Below are positions 1-11,770 of a DNA stretch of 64,000 nt, in pieces. Each line of letters starts with the position of its first letter. The first letter of the stretch is position 1. The notes beneath the pieces were generated by a model. The model saw only the letters and a program-made list of their open reading frames with translations, was not told where the DNA came from and did no database searches. Origin of the DNA: Haplomitrium mnioides (Eukaryota > Marchantiophyta > Haplomitriopsida > Calobryales); the NCBI GenBank assembly GCA_049999725.1, contig JBNGIS010033928.1, positions 1 through 64,000 of the forward strand, read 5' to 3'. A program made the translations under genes and the position numbers.

Positions 1-1090
1 CAAGGGGGTAGGCGGACCGACGAAGTTGATTGGAATCCGCAGTTGACTTGCGCGGACTTGTCTTCCGCAGATGCCACGTCATCCGCTAAACCTTGACCCT
101 CCGTATAAGAACCATGAAGACTTACACTTTTGCCCCCGTTGGATCAGTGAAATATCCTCTTTTCGGCACCCCATCGACCTCCTTTGGCCAGACCGTCGAT
201 ACGTCACTGCTTCGGCGCCTTGTTCTTCAGGTAAAACCTTGTCTTATCTTCATTTCGGCATACTCCCTTGATATAGGAACTGAGAGTCCTTCTCTTCACT
301 AAGGCATTCAAGGTTTTTTGTAAGAACATTGAAGAAGTCTACTTTACCTGACTTGTCCGAAAGTTTGTTGTAAGAATGCCGCGGATCCATGTCGAGCTTT
401 CGGATGACTTCCGATTCGAACTTTCAACATCTTCATCCTCTTGTCCGAATCTTCGACATGTCACCTTTTCGTCCGCTTTGTTAGCCCGTTTCGTAATCCA
501 TCTTAACCGGTCTCCCCACATCGTAAGATGCTTCGGAAGCACTTTAAGTGGGGATCCCACTTAGTAGGGCTACTTCCCGTGAGGGTCACCATTTCTCCGC
601 AAAGGTTCCGCGGACTCCCTGTGACTGACGCGTGTCCCCGAATCCCGTGAGATGTACTGGGGTTGCCACGTTTCCGCATCGCCCTTCGGACTCCCGTTGG
701 TTTCTACACCATGATTTGTCGCCACTTCGTCCTTCTTGTTTAACCTCGCAGTTGCCTTAAGCAATCCTCCGCCGCAGAAATGGTGATAAGTCACCTCTTC
801 GTCAGTCGCCGCTTCGCCTATCCCGTTTCGCCCTCTTCGGATCCGTCCGACCCCCCTTGGCGGGTCCCTGTTAAGCGGTCCCCCCACGTCGTAAGATTCA
901 TCGGAACCCGTTTAACCCGGTTCCCCACTTAGGAAGGCGCAGTCCTGTCGTTCCTTCGGACCCCCAAGAGCCGCCACGTTTCCGCGGCGCTCCACGGACT
1001 CCTCGGTGCAGCGGCCGTCGGTTAACTTCCCAAAGGTCGTTCTTCCTTAGTTCGGTCTCATTCTCTTCGATTCAACTTGCATTGCAATCG
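1..1090. repeat. CpG-rich imperfect duplications, no gene recognised
   Basis: This is the most GC- and CpG-rich stretch of the window. Positions 504-565 and 871-932 are diverged copies of a roughly 62-bp block: both hold CCCCAC(A/G)TCGTAAGAT, then TCGGA, and end in CCCCACTTAG or CCCACTTAG. A second pair starts GCCACGTTTCCGC at 665 and 973. The offsets (367 and 308 bp) point to a tandem duplication that has since gained or lost sequence. The open frames here are short and resemble nothing I know. It may be part of an LTR or satellite; its left boundary is outside the window. Confidence 0.5.
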
Positions 1091-1616
1091 CTTGGAGCTC
1101 TTCTCTTTATCAAGGTATAGTAGGCCGCGAATGGTCACGAATTGAGGATGCAGTGGTCAAAACTGTTGGCTCCTCTGTTCTGCATCCCGACTTTCCTCCC
1201 CTCGCCTTCATCTCCCGTACTTCTCTGGATTCTTCCTCGATTGTGGCTGGATCCTTTCTTCTGATCTCCCTCTCACATCTGCTTGATTGCTCTTGCTCCC
1301 CCTTGTCAGCCCTGCCTCTATCCCGTTCCTGCAAGTCCCTTTGATCCCCCTGCTAGCCTTCTTACCTGACCCCTCTGGATTCCACAGGGCTCCCCCTTGC
1401 ATTGCAAGATTCATGACCTCCACAGGGAAAGACAGAAAAGAAAGGAAGAGAAGGGAAAGGGGAGGGAGGAGAAAGGTGCAAGGTTGGCATAACAACAATA
1501 AAACAATAAAATACACTAAAACACAACAGGCTAACACAAACTGAAGGAATCCACCAAGCTTGGAAACTCCGAATTCACAAAAAATGAAAAAACTCAGACA
1601 CACCCGGCCGACAGGG
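1091..1616. other. unassigned stretch without a recognised gene
   Basis: A pyrimidine-rich segment (about 1190-1400) passes into an A-rich segment (1430-1590). An open frame on the minus strand (1208-1603) begins with hydrophobic residues and turns basic and polar. It resembles no family I recognise and is probably a compositional accident. Confidence 0.4.
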
Positions 1617-3310
1617 AGCTATCTCAAAATGGGGAACTAAGGGTAATGTGTGGGAAGCCATTCAAGGAGTAATCATCTTGCCATCCAAGGTATTTCAACA
1701 GGTCTGGGCAAATACAATGCGAGTCCAATCGAGTGGGATTATGAGAAAACAGCCACTCTAGCAAAGCACTAGATAGAAGAATGATTCGGACGATTCCTAC
1801 ATAGGGGCAAAATGGGGATTTCAAAGAATTGGCTTAGGTTGGAAATAGCAATGCCGATATCACAAATAACTTGCAGAATGGGGACTTCAAGTTTTGCAAA
1901 TGAACGAAGTGGTGACTCCAAAGGAATGGAGGTAGAAGGCAAAGCGGTGGTTCCAAAGGAACGGAGGAAGAGGGCAAGACAGTGACTCTAAAGGAATGGA
2001 GGTAGAGGGCAAAACGGTCAACAAAGCGGTGACTATGAAGGAACCAAGGTAGAAGCCAAAGCGGTGATTTTGAAGGAACAGAGGTAGTGAGCGACGCGGT
2101 GAATGAAGTGGTGACTCCGAAGGAACGAAGGTAGAAGGCAAAGTAGTGACTCCGATGGAATGGAGCCAGAGGATGAAGTAGTGACTCCAAAGGAACAGAG
2201 GTAGAAGGCAAAGCAGTGATTCCAAAGGAATGGAGGTAGAGGGCGAAGTGGTGACTCCAAAGGTACGGAAATAGAAGGCGAAGCGGTGATTTCAAAGGAA
2301 CGAAGATAGAGGGTGAAGTGGTGACTTTGAAGGAACGGAGGTACCATCGAGTAGAGTTATAGACCACACGCTAGAGGGGAGAACCAGATGACTCAATTAG
2401 TCTGGCAATCATTATGGGGCATGAAAGACAAAACATTGGGGAAGCTATCGAGTCAAGGGATGATGTCAAAGCTATGGAGTGTCGAAAGCAACGTTCTAGC
2501 TTCCCTGTTGAGAAGGGCGTCGAGAGGCAGCAAAGGATTGGACCAAAGGTGGAAACATCGAAAGATTGTGAGGACCATTGGTCTAGGATTAAGCTAAAGA
2601 GATGTTAGGACCTATGGATAAGAAGAAGAGGGGCTTAGGACCAACGGTAAAGATGAAGAAAAATGTGAAGGACCTACGGGTAAAAGATAAGAACTATGAG
2701 ACAGACTTCCAACCGAAATGTTATAAGTTTTGAACTATTTGGAACCTTCTGACCGTTTACTACAAACTCAACAGGGAAACTAGTTCCTCTAAATATGCTA
2801 ACTGGATTGTTGAAATCCTTTAAGCGGAGAACGGATTCGAATGCAAGAGTAGGTCATTTGACAGACACATATGTGGTATGCAAGAAAAGCTTTCCTCATA
2901 TAAAGAAATATATGGCTCATGACTTGGAAGTCCATCTTCTATCGATTCCAAGAACCACTAACGCTCACTACAAAACCAACTACACAAGCCGAGTGGACAA
3001 AATCTTAGTTTGTGTAGCTTAGGCTCTAACCCACATTACATAAATGCACCCTTGACAAACACAGAAAAGAGGAATCACACCCCACAAAGCTTGCTTCTTT
3101 TTTCTAGACTGAATCCTTTATCTTTAACCTCTGAACCTACATAGAGAACAAACCCTAGGAAAACATGTAAAAATAAAGAGGTAGGCCCATTTTTCCAAGG
3201 TGGTCTTCTCTTACTAGCCTCAATATCCAGATCAATTTCGCAGAAGAACAACACATAACATATAAGCAGACACACTGATCGAAACAAGAAAACAAACACA
3301 TACACATTAC
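1617..3310. repeat. dispersed repeat R1, first copy (possible LTR)
   Basis: This block recurs in the same orientation at 12638-14605. Both copies share a head (GGAACTA..GG followed by AATGTGTGGGAAGCCATTCA), a central 35-bp minisatellite, the sequence AGTTATAGACCA after it, and a long tail including GGATTCGAATGCAAGAGTAGG and AAATAAAGAGGTAGGCCCAT. The copies differ mainly in minisatellite length. They bracket a minus-strand gypsy RT fragment and a nested plus-strand gypsy element. They could therefore be the long terminal repeats of an old minus-strand retroelement that was internally deleted and invaded. No clear TG...CA ends, primer site or target duplication was found, so a segmental duplication remains possible. 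Confidence 0.65.
1890..2345. repeat. 35-bp minisatellite, array 1
   Basis: Degenerate tandem units of about 35 bp are built on GGTGACTCCGAAGGAACGG followed by AGGTAGAAGGCAAAGC. Because 35 is not a multiple of three, three units make a 35-codon superperiod. All three minus-strand frames stay open for long runs reading repeats such as LPPFLWSH and FYLHSFGVT. These frames are a by-product of the repeat and not genes. Confidence 0.85.
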
Positions 3311-3739
3311 TACGTCAACTACTAGCAAAATGTCCACCACAAGGAGATGTGTGGCAAAGTTGCAAAACTAAAGAGGTCTGAGGATGGATCAAATATTTGC
3401 GTAGGACTCCATACTCACTGATTTGATATAGCATGCCTGAAACAATGGTATATGAGGAAGTGGATCATACAAATGAGCGAATTTGATTAGTGGGTAGTTC
3501 CGATGGCAAAATTTTGGAGGTTAGGAATGGAATAAGGTAAGTGTACCACGGATGACAAGCCAATTTCACTAAGGGGTGCTTGGATACAAGGTCAAAAGAG
3601 AACAGGGAAGCTATGTATAACACCCATAAGTCTAGAAAATTGTCATCAAGGGAAACATGATCAAGGTCACCAAGAACTCAAGACAAGAGATCACAATTGT
3701 CGTGTTTAATACCACAACAAACCTAGACTGTAAACGTGG
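3311..3739. other. unassigned spacer
   Basis: The sequence between the R1 tail and the first recognisable RNase H residues of the neighbouring minus-strand gypsy fragment. An integrase would be expected here if that fragment were complete, but I cannot read one. Confidence 0.4.
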
Positions 3740-5063
3740 ATTCTTGGAGTAAGAAAACCTAGTAGGCTAGATCACCTGCGAGATCAGGCTTGTTAACAAT
3801 ATACTTTGGAGAATTATGATCCACAATAAATACGAACTTATAACCAAGAAGTTAATGGCTAAATTTATGGACATCATATATCATGCCTAACGTTTGTCTC
3901 TTCATGACAGAGTATTTTTGTTCAGCTAGGCTGAGCTGTTTACCCACATAATAGATTGGACACTCTTTGCCCTTGCGCATCTAAGCAAGCACAACTACAA
4001 TGGCTATGGAGGAGTTATCAACCATGACAAGAAAAAGAAGCGCCTAGTCAATAAGGAACATGAAAGGAAGAGAGGCAAAAACATCCTTTTGAGTTTGAAA
4101 AGCTTGTTGGCATTCATCTGACCATATGAAAAGGATTTCACGTCTGGTCAAGAAATAGAGGGGGGAAGCAATACGAGCATAATTCTTACAGTAACGTTGA
4201 TAATACACAGACCTACCCAAGAAGTGTTGAAGTTGTTTAATTGTCTGAAAGGCTGAAAGTGCAAGAATGATACTCACTTTCATAAGATCTGGGTGTAATC
4301 CTATCTTCAAAACAATATGACCAATGAGAACTCCAGCAGAGGTAAGGGACTTGAATTTCTTTGGATTAAGAGATATCCCAAATTAGTGACAACAAAGGAT
4401 TGCAACCTCTAATTGTTTCAAATAATCAACGTGGGTGCTAAAAACCGTAAAATCATCAAGATAAATTTCAAGGTATCTATCAATGATATGCAACAGGGAG
4501 TCAAAGGTCAAAATCATGATGCATTGAGAGGCACTCGCGGCATCATATAAACCAAAGACTAACTTGATATACCAGTAACATCCTCCAAGAGTGGCAATTG
4601 TAGTGAGTAGACAAGAATCAAGGTGGATGGTATTCTGATTATACCCTAAGAATCCATCAAGAGAGTTGTAGCATTGATGTCCAGCAATATTGCCAAGGAT
4701 TGTGCCGATAAAGGTAATTGGAAAATGTTCCATAACAATTACAGTGTTAAGTCTCTTGAAATCGCCACAAACACAAACCAAACCATTGAGTTTAGGAACA
4801 ACGACAATGGGAGAAACCTAATCAATTAAGCTTGCATGTGATATAATGCATGCATTTAACATCTTGGTGAGAACAACTTGGACTAATTCTAACATGAGTA
4901 GCGAGATGGTTGAGTTGGAAGGAACTTGAAAGAGGTTGGGAGAAGTGGGCAATTCAGCTGGCATGAGGTTTTTGTAGAGGGGAAGGAACAACCTGGATGC
5001 TACACTGTGAATAACATTCTGATTGAGCAGGAAGGGGCAGAAGGTTGCCCTATACACAAACAT
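3740..5063 (-). pseudogene. Ty3/gypsy reverse transcriptase-RNase H fragment
   Basis: Read on the minus strand, this is a decayed gypsy pol. From high to low coordinates it shows the RT entry motif SPIVVVPKLNG, then CGDFKRLN, the finger motif DGFLGYNQ, FGLYDAASASQCIM, and the catalytic YLDD at 4452-4463, which is intact. It continues with HFLGRSVYYQRY and FLTRRE of the connection region, and YKFVFIVDHNSPKYIVNKPDLAG of RNase H near 3800, split here by stops. The FSGYNQ-like motif and the VNKP RNase H suit a non-chromovirus lineage, and the same RNase H type recurs at 57604-57891. Integrase is missing and stops are frequent. If R1 copies are LTRs, this is their internal region. Confidence 0.85.
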
Positions 5064-5502
5064 GGAATAAGGTGTGTTTTGGACACGGAAGTAAAATCCG
5101 AACCACCCTCATAATGCCACGGAAGAAGAGGGGGAGACATGAAGCAACAAGTCGATCTGACCCTTGGCCACTAACGTAGAAGGAAGAATTCGAGAGTGGC
5201 ACTCAAAGAGAAGGATTGAAAATTTAATTTCAAGGTCATAGTGAACAAGTTGATACGTGTTGAGAGAAGGAAACGATAATATTTTGGTTTTCTTTTGGGT
5301 ACAAGTAGAGGAGAAAAGGGGCGCCGCGCAACATTATGGAGAAAAGGCAGAAAAGAGGCTATCACAATATGAGTAAAAGAAGTTACTGCAATATCAAACA
5401 AATGAGGTTACCGTTATCGTGCTATGGTTCTGCTAGTGTGTAAAAAGGTAACAAAAGAAGGGAGAAAAATGATCTTCTTACCACAGACAACTTCGAAGAA
5501 AA

Positions 5503-6656
5503 TCATAGAAGCAGCGGCAAAGCACTTTCAAGAACTTTCTAGAATAATAAATTCAGTGCAACATGGAAGATGCTCTGAATTGGGTGAGAGAGAAAAGGTC
5601 AACCTATTGGCTCTTCAAGGATTTTTTGGATCGCATGAGAAAATATTTTGCAGATAAAAAAAAAACATAAAAGGTACAATCGATTGGCGCGAACTCATCA
5701 AGAGTTACATTGGGGGAGTTCGAAGGGGTACCAGATCTATGTGAGCGAGGAGGTTTGACATTGGAGCTCAACTTGCTTATGGGTCAAGATACTAGCAATA
5801 GACATGGGATTGTTTGTTGCTCCTAACTTTCCTCTTCCAAATCCTTTCTTTGTTGGTTTGCGAATTAGTCCTCGAGATCATTTTTGTAGTAAATCTATAG
5901 GTGATAATTTCTTGAATTTGGTTGTGATCTCACCGATTCTAGCATTGTTTCCAATTATCACCTATGGAGAGGGATGGGACCTCTTGATCTATATTCAGAC
6001 TTGATTTGAAGTGGAGTTTTCTTGGGTCATCTTCAAATGAGACTTTAGAGAAATGTTGAATAGTCAACGTCAACAATTCGAGTGATTTCATCAATTTATC
6101 AATTGATTTAAGAAGGAAATTTTTCTTTGCTGCTTCTATCTTATTTGTGCTCTCTTTCACCAAAGGTTTTGCTTAGTTTTGTTCTTATAACAAATGAAAA
6201 GAGAGTTAACTTTCTTTTAGTAAAATCCCTAAAAAGAAGAAACGAAGGGGTTCAATTTTATGAAGGTTTGAAGAGTTTCTAGAGAAGGAGAAGTTCAAGC
6301 AGGGTAAAGATCAAAAGCCAACAAACAGTGGCATCCCTATGCAAGAAATTTAAAGTCTTGAAGAGTTCTACATATATATTTATAAGCAATTGAAGACAAA
6401 GAGCTAGAATTGAAGATAACTTTACTTTTCTAGTGATTGCAACGATTCTACAATGATTCTTGGAAGAAACACAGTAACATTGGGCAACAGATGACAAGGG
6501 CTATAGTTTTCTATCAAATTGCAAATCATTTCAAGTTGGGATTGATTTGTGACAACTGATTGAAGTTCAAGAAATATTATTGAGGTTCTTCGAGTTTACT
6601 TTTCTTTCAACATTGAAATTGTGAATTATTTCCTTGTGCTAAGAGTAGTATAGGAA
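5503..6656 (+). repeat. 5' LTR of element A
   Basis: The match to 10202-11373 begins at the ATCATAGAAGCAGC motif (here after GAAA, there after GAAT). It continues through GATGCTCTGAATTGGGTGAG, GATCAAGATACTAGCAAT-like blocks and CAACATTGAAATTGTGAATT, and ends near CCTTGTGCTAAGAGTAGTA. The two LTRs differ at many positions, so the insertion is old. Confidence 0.75.
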
Positions 6657-6975
6657 AGAAAGAGGCAAGCAACAATCAGCCTTCCCAAAAACCATAATAT
6701 GTACAACGATGCATATGGTGTGATAGCACCAAACACTCAAGAAATGAGTGTGGAGATTTTTCCCATTCTATTTATTTGGGGGTAATCTATTAGAAGGAGG
6801 GCAAGATTTCTCTCAAAGATAAAGGTGAGATCCTCAAAACTAATTTTGGAAATGGAGGAATGAAGGGTGTTGTTGAGGAGTACATGCAAAAACTTGCTAG
6901 TATGTAAGTAGAGGCTGTCACCTATGGAATTGAAGTGGAGCATGATTTTACCCAACATGTGGAAACTAGTGGGCG

Positions 6976-7420
6976 ATGGAGTTGTGCTCTATCTGCAATG
7001 GAAGGAGGCAACACAAAAAGAGAGGATTTGTTGAAGGTTGTCACATCTATCAAAATGATGATGTAATTATTAATGCTATCAAAAGGAAGAGACAATTGGT
7101 AGGGGAGACATCGATGACCAATGCTTTTCAGACAAGAGTCACCAAAGAAGAGGAGCTAGAATTAGCTTAATGCTGCACCAATCACAAGATGCAATTGGAT
7201 CACGAGGATGAGAAATCCTTGAGTTATTATTCAAGGAGTCGTTGGGCTCGAGCTACCGTTGAGACTATAGTGAAGATTGAGGACTTGCTAGATCCAGTAA
7301 TTGCACTAATTCTTCATGGATCAGAAATAAATCTTGTCCTTAAAGATATCTACAAGCAAAGGAAGTGGCCAATTGATACCAAGCATAGATGGGTGATTTA
7401 GGTAGCCAGCAACACACGAA
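6976..7420 (+). pseudogene. element A aspartic protease (retropepsin) remnant
   Basis: Two open pieces in adjacent frames cover the end of the gag-like leader and the protease. The second contains PVIALILHGSEINLV followed by KWPIDTKHRW. The related element B reads ALIDHGLEINLV at the same place, so the family's active-site loop is D-[HS]-G-S-E-I-N and copy A has lost the catalytic Asp (D to L). A retropepsin would process the Gag-Pol polyprotein. This copy cannot be active. Confidence 0.7.
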
Positions 7421-7849
7421 GAGAGCTTTTTGAAGCCTCCTTAGATGTGAGAGTGAAGGTATGAGATGTGGTCACACAACAGAACTTCTTTATACAAGAA
7501 GGTATTTCTTACCCAATTATCTTTTGGCAGCCTTTTATTATAGCTGCAAGGATGGAAACAAAAGTGTTGGATGATAGATCTGCATATGCATAGGTGAGAA
7601 GTCAGGATGGGAGGAAGGTGGTACAGTTTTTAACTGTCTATGCAAACTATGAGAGGAATCGAAATAGCTTGAGAAACTATTCTCCTCCTACAATCACAAA
7701 AGAGTTTCACAATTTTCGAAAGGTGCCACAATAGAGCGAGATTATGGTGGCACAACCAGAGAGGTTCTCTTGCTTAAAAATGAAAGCACCTTTTGTATAG
7801 GAGTAGTAAAGTGTTCTAAGAGTGAATTTGCTATATATACATACATAAC

Positions 7850-8938
7850 TTGTTGATTTGGCTAGATGAAAGAGAAGAAATTCAAAGAATTGAAAAAAAA
7901 AACTTCAAAAAAGTAGGTGTGACGGATGAAGAGGAAGAAATTCTCGATGTATATATCGAACAAGAAATTGAAGATCTTATGAAGCTACTTGCTACTATTG
8001 GCGTTGGAGGTGATGACAAGGTAGTGCATTTATAGTCAAGAGAACTTTATTCAACCTTTGACTTATTTGTAGGATTGGAGGCTAGAGTGGACACCAAATA
8101 CAAGATGGTGGAGAAGAAGGTAAAACTTATAGCTCAACCTCTTCCTATTGATTCTAGTGAGCAAGTTAGGAAAGCTTCAAAAGAGAGGAGTTTGAGAAAG
8201 ATCTAAAAAATATGACATAAGTTTACTCCAACCACGTTGGAGGAACTAAAGATTGGATCAAGAGAGTTTCTCTTGCTTCAAGAAGAGGATGCATTTAGAG
8301 AGATGTTCAAGAAACATGGAAAAACATTTGCTTTTGAGCCAAAAGAAATAGGTTGTTTGGATCTAAATGTGGTTGCAGCAATGATTATTTTTACGGTTCT
8401 ACATGCACCTTGGAATTTGAAGCCAATCCCAATACAAAGAGCTCATCTACCAAAGCTCTTAGATCTCTTGAATGAGAAAATGCAGATGAGGATTTTGGAG
8501 CCATCCTTTGGTCCATATTCCAGCCGATGGTTTACAATGCCTAAGAAAGGTGGGGCACTACGATTTATTCAAGATATGCAACTAATAAATCAAGTTACCA
8601 TCCGAAATACAAGGGTGGGACCAATTGTTGGAGAGCTTGCAAAAGCATTTACTAGAAGAGCTATCTATTCTTTGGGTGATCTCTACTTTGGTTATGACCA
8701 ATTCAAGCTTGCTGAATGGAGTAGAGATACAACAACTATGAGGACACCATTGGGTTTATTGAGAATATGTACTTTACCTCAAGGTGCTACAAACTCCATG
8801 GCACATATGATGAATGAGATGAACAAGGTTCTGAGAGACTTTATTCTTGAAAAGACTATACCATTTCTTGATGACATTCCAATCAAAGGATGTATAGAAG
8901 AAGACAAGAATGAAGCTTTGGATGAGATAAGATGCTGA
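7850..8938 (+). pseudogene. element A pol: linker and reverse transcriptase
   Basis: A charged linker (7850-8035, Glu/Lys-rich, ending ATIGVGGDDK) precedes the RT (8237-8938). RT landmarks are REFLLLQEEDAFREMFKKHG, then GPYSSRWFTMPKKGGALRF (template grip), YSLGDLYFGYDQ, TPLGLLRICTLPQGATNS, and the catalytic FLDD at 8864-8875. The frame runs 233 codons without a stop and then breaks. Element B has the same linker and N-terminus on the opposite strand (43488-44100). RT copies the element RNA into cDNA in the virus-like particle. This is the best-preserved open frame of element A. Confidence 0.85.
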
Positions 8939-9299
8939 AAATTTGTTATGGATCATATTTCCGATTGTGACATGATTTTACAAAATCTAGAAGAGGTAAA
9001 TCTGACCTTATCAAGGGTGAAATCATCTTTTGGAGTTCATGAAGTTGTGATTGTTGGGCATTTATATGGCTGGTTGGCCAAAAACTTGATCAAAAGACAA
9101 TTGATGCCATTCAGCGACTAATGGATATATGTAGCTTAGCTATAGAGGTATGCAGATTTCTAGGAGCATGTGTTTTTTACCATGTGTGGATCCCTCATTT
9201 TTCACATGTGGCAGAGACATCACATGTATGATTTGTTGCACAAAAGAAAGGAGTTTCGGTGGGAAGACATCCATACGAGGGCTGTGCAAAAGCTAAAGA

Positions 9300-9724
9300 A
9301 ACTATTATCTTCTCAGCTTGTCCTTTGAAAAGTGAGTTATGAAAGTGAAAAGCCTATGATATTGATTGTAGATGCCAACCCCATTGCTATAGGCTAGGCA
9401 ATATGGCAAGACAATGAGGAAGGAAATCAATTTGTGATTCAGTTTGGAGCCAAAGTGTTGAGCAAATGACAAAGAAGTTATCCATAAGTAAAGAGAGAGC
9501 TATGGGAGGTGGTTGCTGCTTTGAAAGCTGAGAAAGAATACTTGATTAGAGCACCACTAGTTGTGGAAATAGGTTCTTTACCTTTGTTCAAGATGATTAC
9601 CAATTGCAACACTCTTGATATTGCAATGTTGCGTTGGATTGTTTATATCAAGTCTTTGAATCTAGAATTCATGCATATAGCAAGGAAGGAAAATCCAGTG
9701 GCAGATATGCTCTCTCGAGCTTGA
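9300..9724 (+). pseudogene. element A RNase H remnant
   Basis: Downstream of RT, the frames read ILIVDANPIAIG (first catalytic Asp), then VKRELWEVVAALKAEKEYL (the Glu-containing helix), and finally an open frame with LRWIVYIKSLNLEFMHIARK and NPVADMLSRA, the canonical end of gypsy RNase H. Stops interrupt the first half. The domain would degrade RNA in RNA:DNA hybrids during cDNA synthesis. Confidence 0.8.
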
Positions 9725-10029
9725 CATGAGCAAGAAGAGGAGATGATTGAGGATATTGATGATGTAGGAACTGAATTTTATTCACTTTCACAGAAAAGAG
9801 ATAATAAGCAGAAAGAGCCATTCATGGAAGAGTTTTTTGAAGGAATGTGGCTAGATATTGGCCATTGTTTGAGTACCTTGAAAAGTAGACCAGAATAGAG
9901 TGAAGCTTAGTTCAAGCAAGTAAGGCAAAAATCCTACAATTATCTACTAGCAAGAGGTTACTTATAGAAGAGGTCGAGAAAGGGCCATAAGATACCAAGA
10001 AGGGTCGTGTGCGAGAAAGAGGTATAAAC

Positions 10030-10185
10030 CAAATTGCTCAATGATTTTCATAGTAGTTTATGGGCTAGATATAGAGGTATTTATGGGACTTTTACCAAAT
10101 TAAAAGAAAAATATTGGTGGAGAAATATGTACAGAGATGTCGTTGCATTTGTTGAGTCTTGATATAAACATACCAGATGTATTCT
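10030..10185 (+). pseudogene. element A integrase zinc-binding N-terminus, truncated
   Basis: The translation reads FHSSLWARYRGIYGTFTKLK, then YWWRNMYRDVVAFVES and a stop where the first Cys of the HHCC zinc finger would be. This matches the gypsy H2C2 integrase domain (HxxxHxG..KT...L...YWW). The sequence then passes directly into the 3' LTR, so the DDE core is absent. Confidence 0.75.
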
Positions 10186-10201
10186 GAAAGCTACAGAGAA
10201 T

Positions 10202-11373
10202 ATCATAGAAGCAGCAACAAAGCACTTTCAAGAACTTTCCAGAATAATAAATTTTGTATATGTCAGTGCAATATGGAAGATGCTCTGAATTGGGTGAGAG
10301 AGAAATGGCCAACTTATTGGCTCTTCAAGGATTCTGTGGATCGCATCAGAAAATATTTTTCAGATAAAAAAAAGAGAGAGGAGGCACAAGGGATTGGCTT
10401 GAACTCATAAAGAGTTATATTGGGGAAGTTTGAAGAGGAACCAGATCTATCTGAGCGAGGAGGTTCGATAGTAGAGCTCAAGTTGCTTATGGGTCAAGAT
10501 ACTAGCAATGAACATAGGATTGTTTGTTGCTCCTAACTTTCCTCCTCCAAATGCTATCTTTGTTGGTTTGCAAATTATTCCTCAAGATCATTTTTGTAGT
10601 GGGTTGTATATCACTTCGATGATAATTTCTTGAATTTGGTTATGAACTCACCTATTCTAGTGTTATTACCAATTATCACCTATGGGGAGCAATGGGACCT
10701 CACGATCAATATTCTGACCTGATTTGAAGTGGAGTTTTCTAGTGTCATCTTCAAATGAGACTTTGGGAAAATATTGAATAGTCAATGTAAAAAATTCAAG
10801 TGACTTCATCAACTTATCAATTGATCAAGGAAGAACTTTTTTTTCTATTTTTTTATGTTATTTGTGCTCTGTTTCACCAAAGGGTTCACTTAGTGTTGTT
10901 CTTATAGCGAATGAAAAAGGAGTTAACTTTCTTTCAGTAAAAACCCTAAAAATAAGAAAAGAAAGGGTTCGATTTCATGAAGATTTGAGGAGTATCCCAA
11001 GGAGGAGAAGTTCAAACAGGGTAGGGATCAAAAGATCATAAAAGGTAGCATCCTTATGCAAGACATTTCAAGTCATTTGGAGTTCTACATACAAATTTAT
11101 GAGCGATTGAAGACAAAGGGGTTGACTTGAAGATAGCTTTACTTTTTTAGTGATTGTGACAATTCTACAGTGATTCAAGGAAATTCTAGAGTTCCATTGG
11201 GCAACTGATGACAAGGGCTACAGTTTTCTATCAAATTGCAAATCATTTAGAGTTGGGGTTAATTTGTGACAACTGACTGAAATTGAAGAAACATTATTCA
11301 GGTTCTTTGAGTTTACCTTTCTTTCAACATTGAAATTGTGAATTATTTCCTTGTGCCAAGAGCAGTACAAAAG
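10202..11373 (+). repeat. 3' LTR of element A
   Basis: Direct-repeat partner of 5503-6656, with the same block order and an end near CCTTGTGCCAAGAGCAGTAC. A related minus-strand fragment lies at 37370-38180. Confidence 0.75.
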
Positions 11374-11770
11374 ACTGAAATTTTGTAAAAAGCTAGAGTT
11401 GAGTGTGAAGAAACTTTTTGTGAAATTTCAAGCCAAGATCACATGAATTAAAAGGGTCATTAGTTGGAAACTCTATGAATGTTGGGTTTTAAGTCTATTA
11501 AACAACAATTGAGTTTTTGTTTGTGGAGAGCATTTTGTTGTTGTGCATTTCCAACTCCAAATTTCTACACAACTTTCTTAGGAAACATGTATTCTAGACT
11601 AAAATCTACATATCAAAAAAACACCAGCAGACCTTAAATTATCCTTGACCAAAATTTGAGTACAAAGGAAGGGAAAATTGTTTACCTTTGCTTTTATTTA
11701 AGAGGCATTGAAGCCATAAAGTAAATCAGCACTCAATATTTGCAATAGTTGCTTTATTTTTGCACTGGAG
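11374..11770. repeat. dispersed repeat G, copy 1
   Basis: It matches 45895-46280 in the same orientation. Shared blocks include GAAACTTTTTGTGAAA versus GAAAACTTTGTGTGAAAA, GACCAAAATTTGAGTACAAA versus GACCAAAAATTGAGTACAAA, and GTTTACCTTTGCTTTT versus GTTTACCTTTCTCTTTT. It abuts the 3' LTR of element A, while the other copy abuts the 5' side of element B, which lies in the opposite orientation. G is therefore probably a separate repeat and not part of the A/B LTR. Confidence 0.6.

Larger units (their letters stand above)
5503..11373 (+). mobile_element. Ty3/gypsy LTR retrotransposon A, integrase-truncated
   Basis: Two direct repeats of about 1.16 kb (5503-6656 and 10202-11373) enclose about 3.5 kb holding, in order, a retropepsin, RT, RNase H and the zinc-binding start of integrase. 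That order and orientation define a plus-strand gypsy element. Integrase stops abruptly just after its HHCC-like region at about 10180 and the 3' LTR follows almost at once, so the integrase core was deleted. Gag is not recognisable. It is closely related to element B (41640-45880, minus strand), which retains the integrase core. Clear TG...CA ends and target duplications could not be read. Confidence 0.8.
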
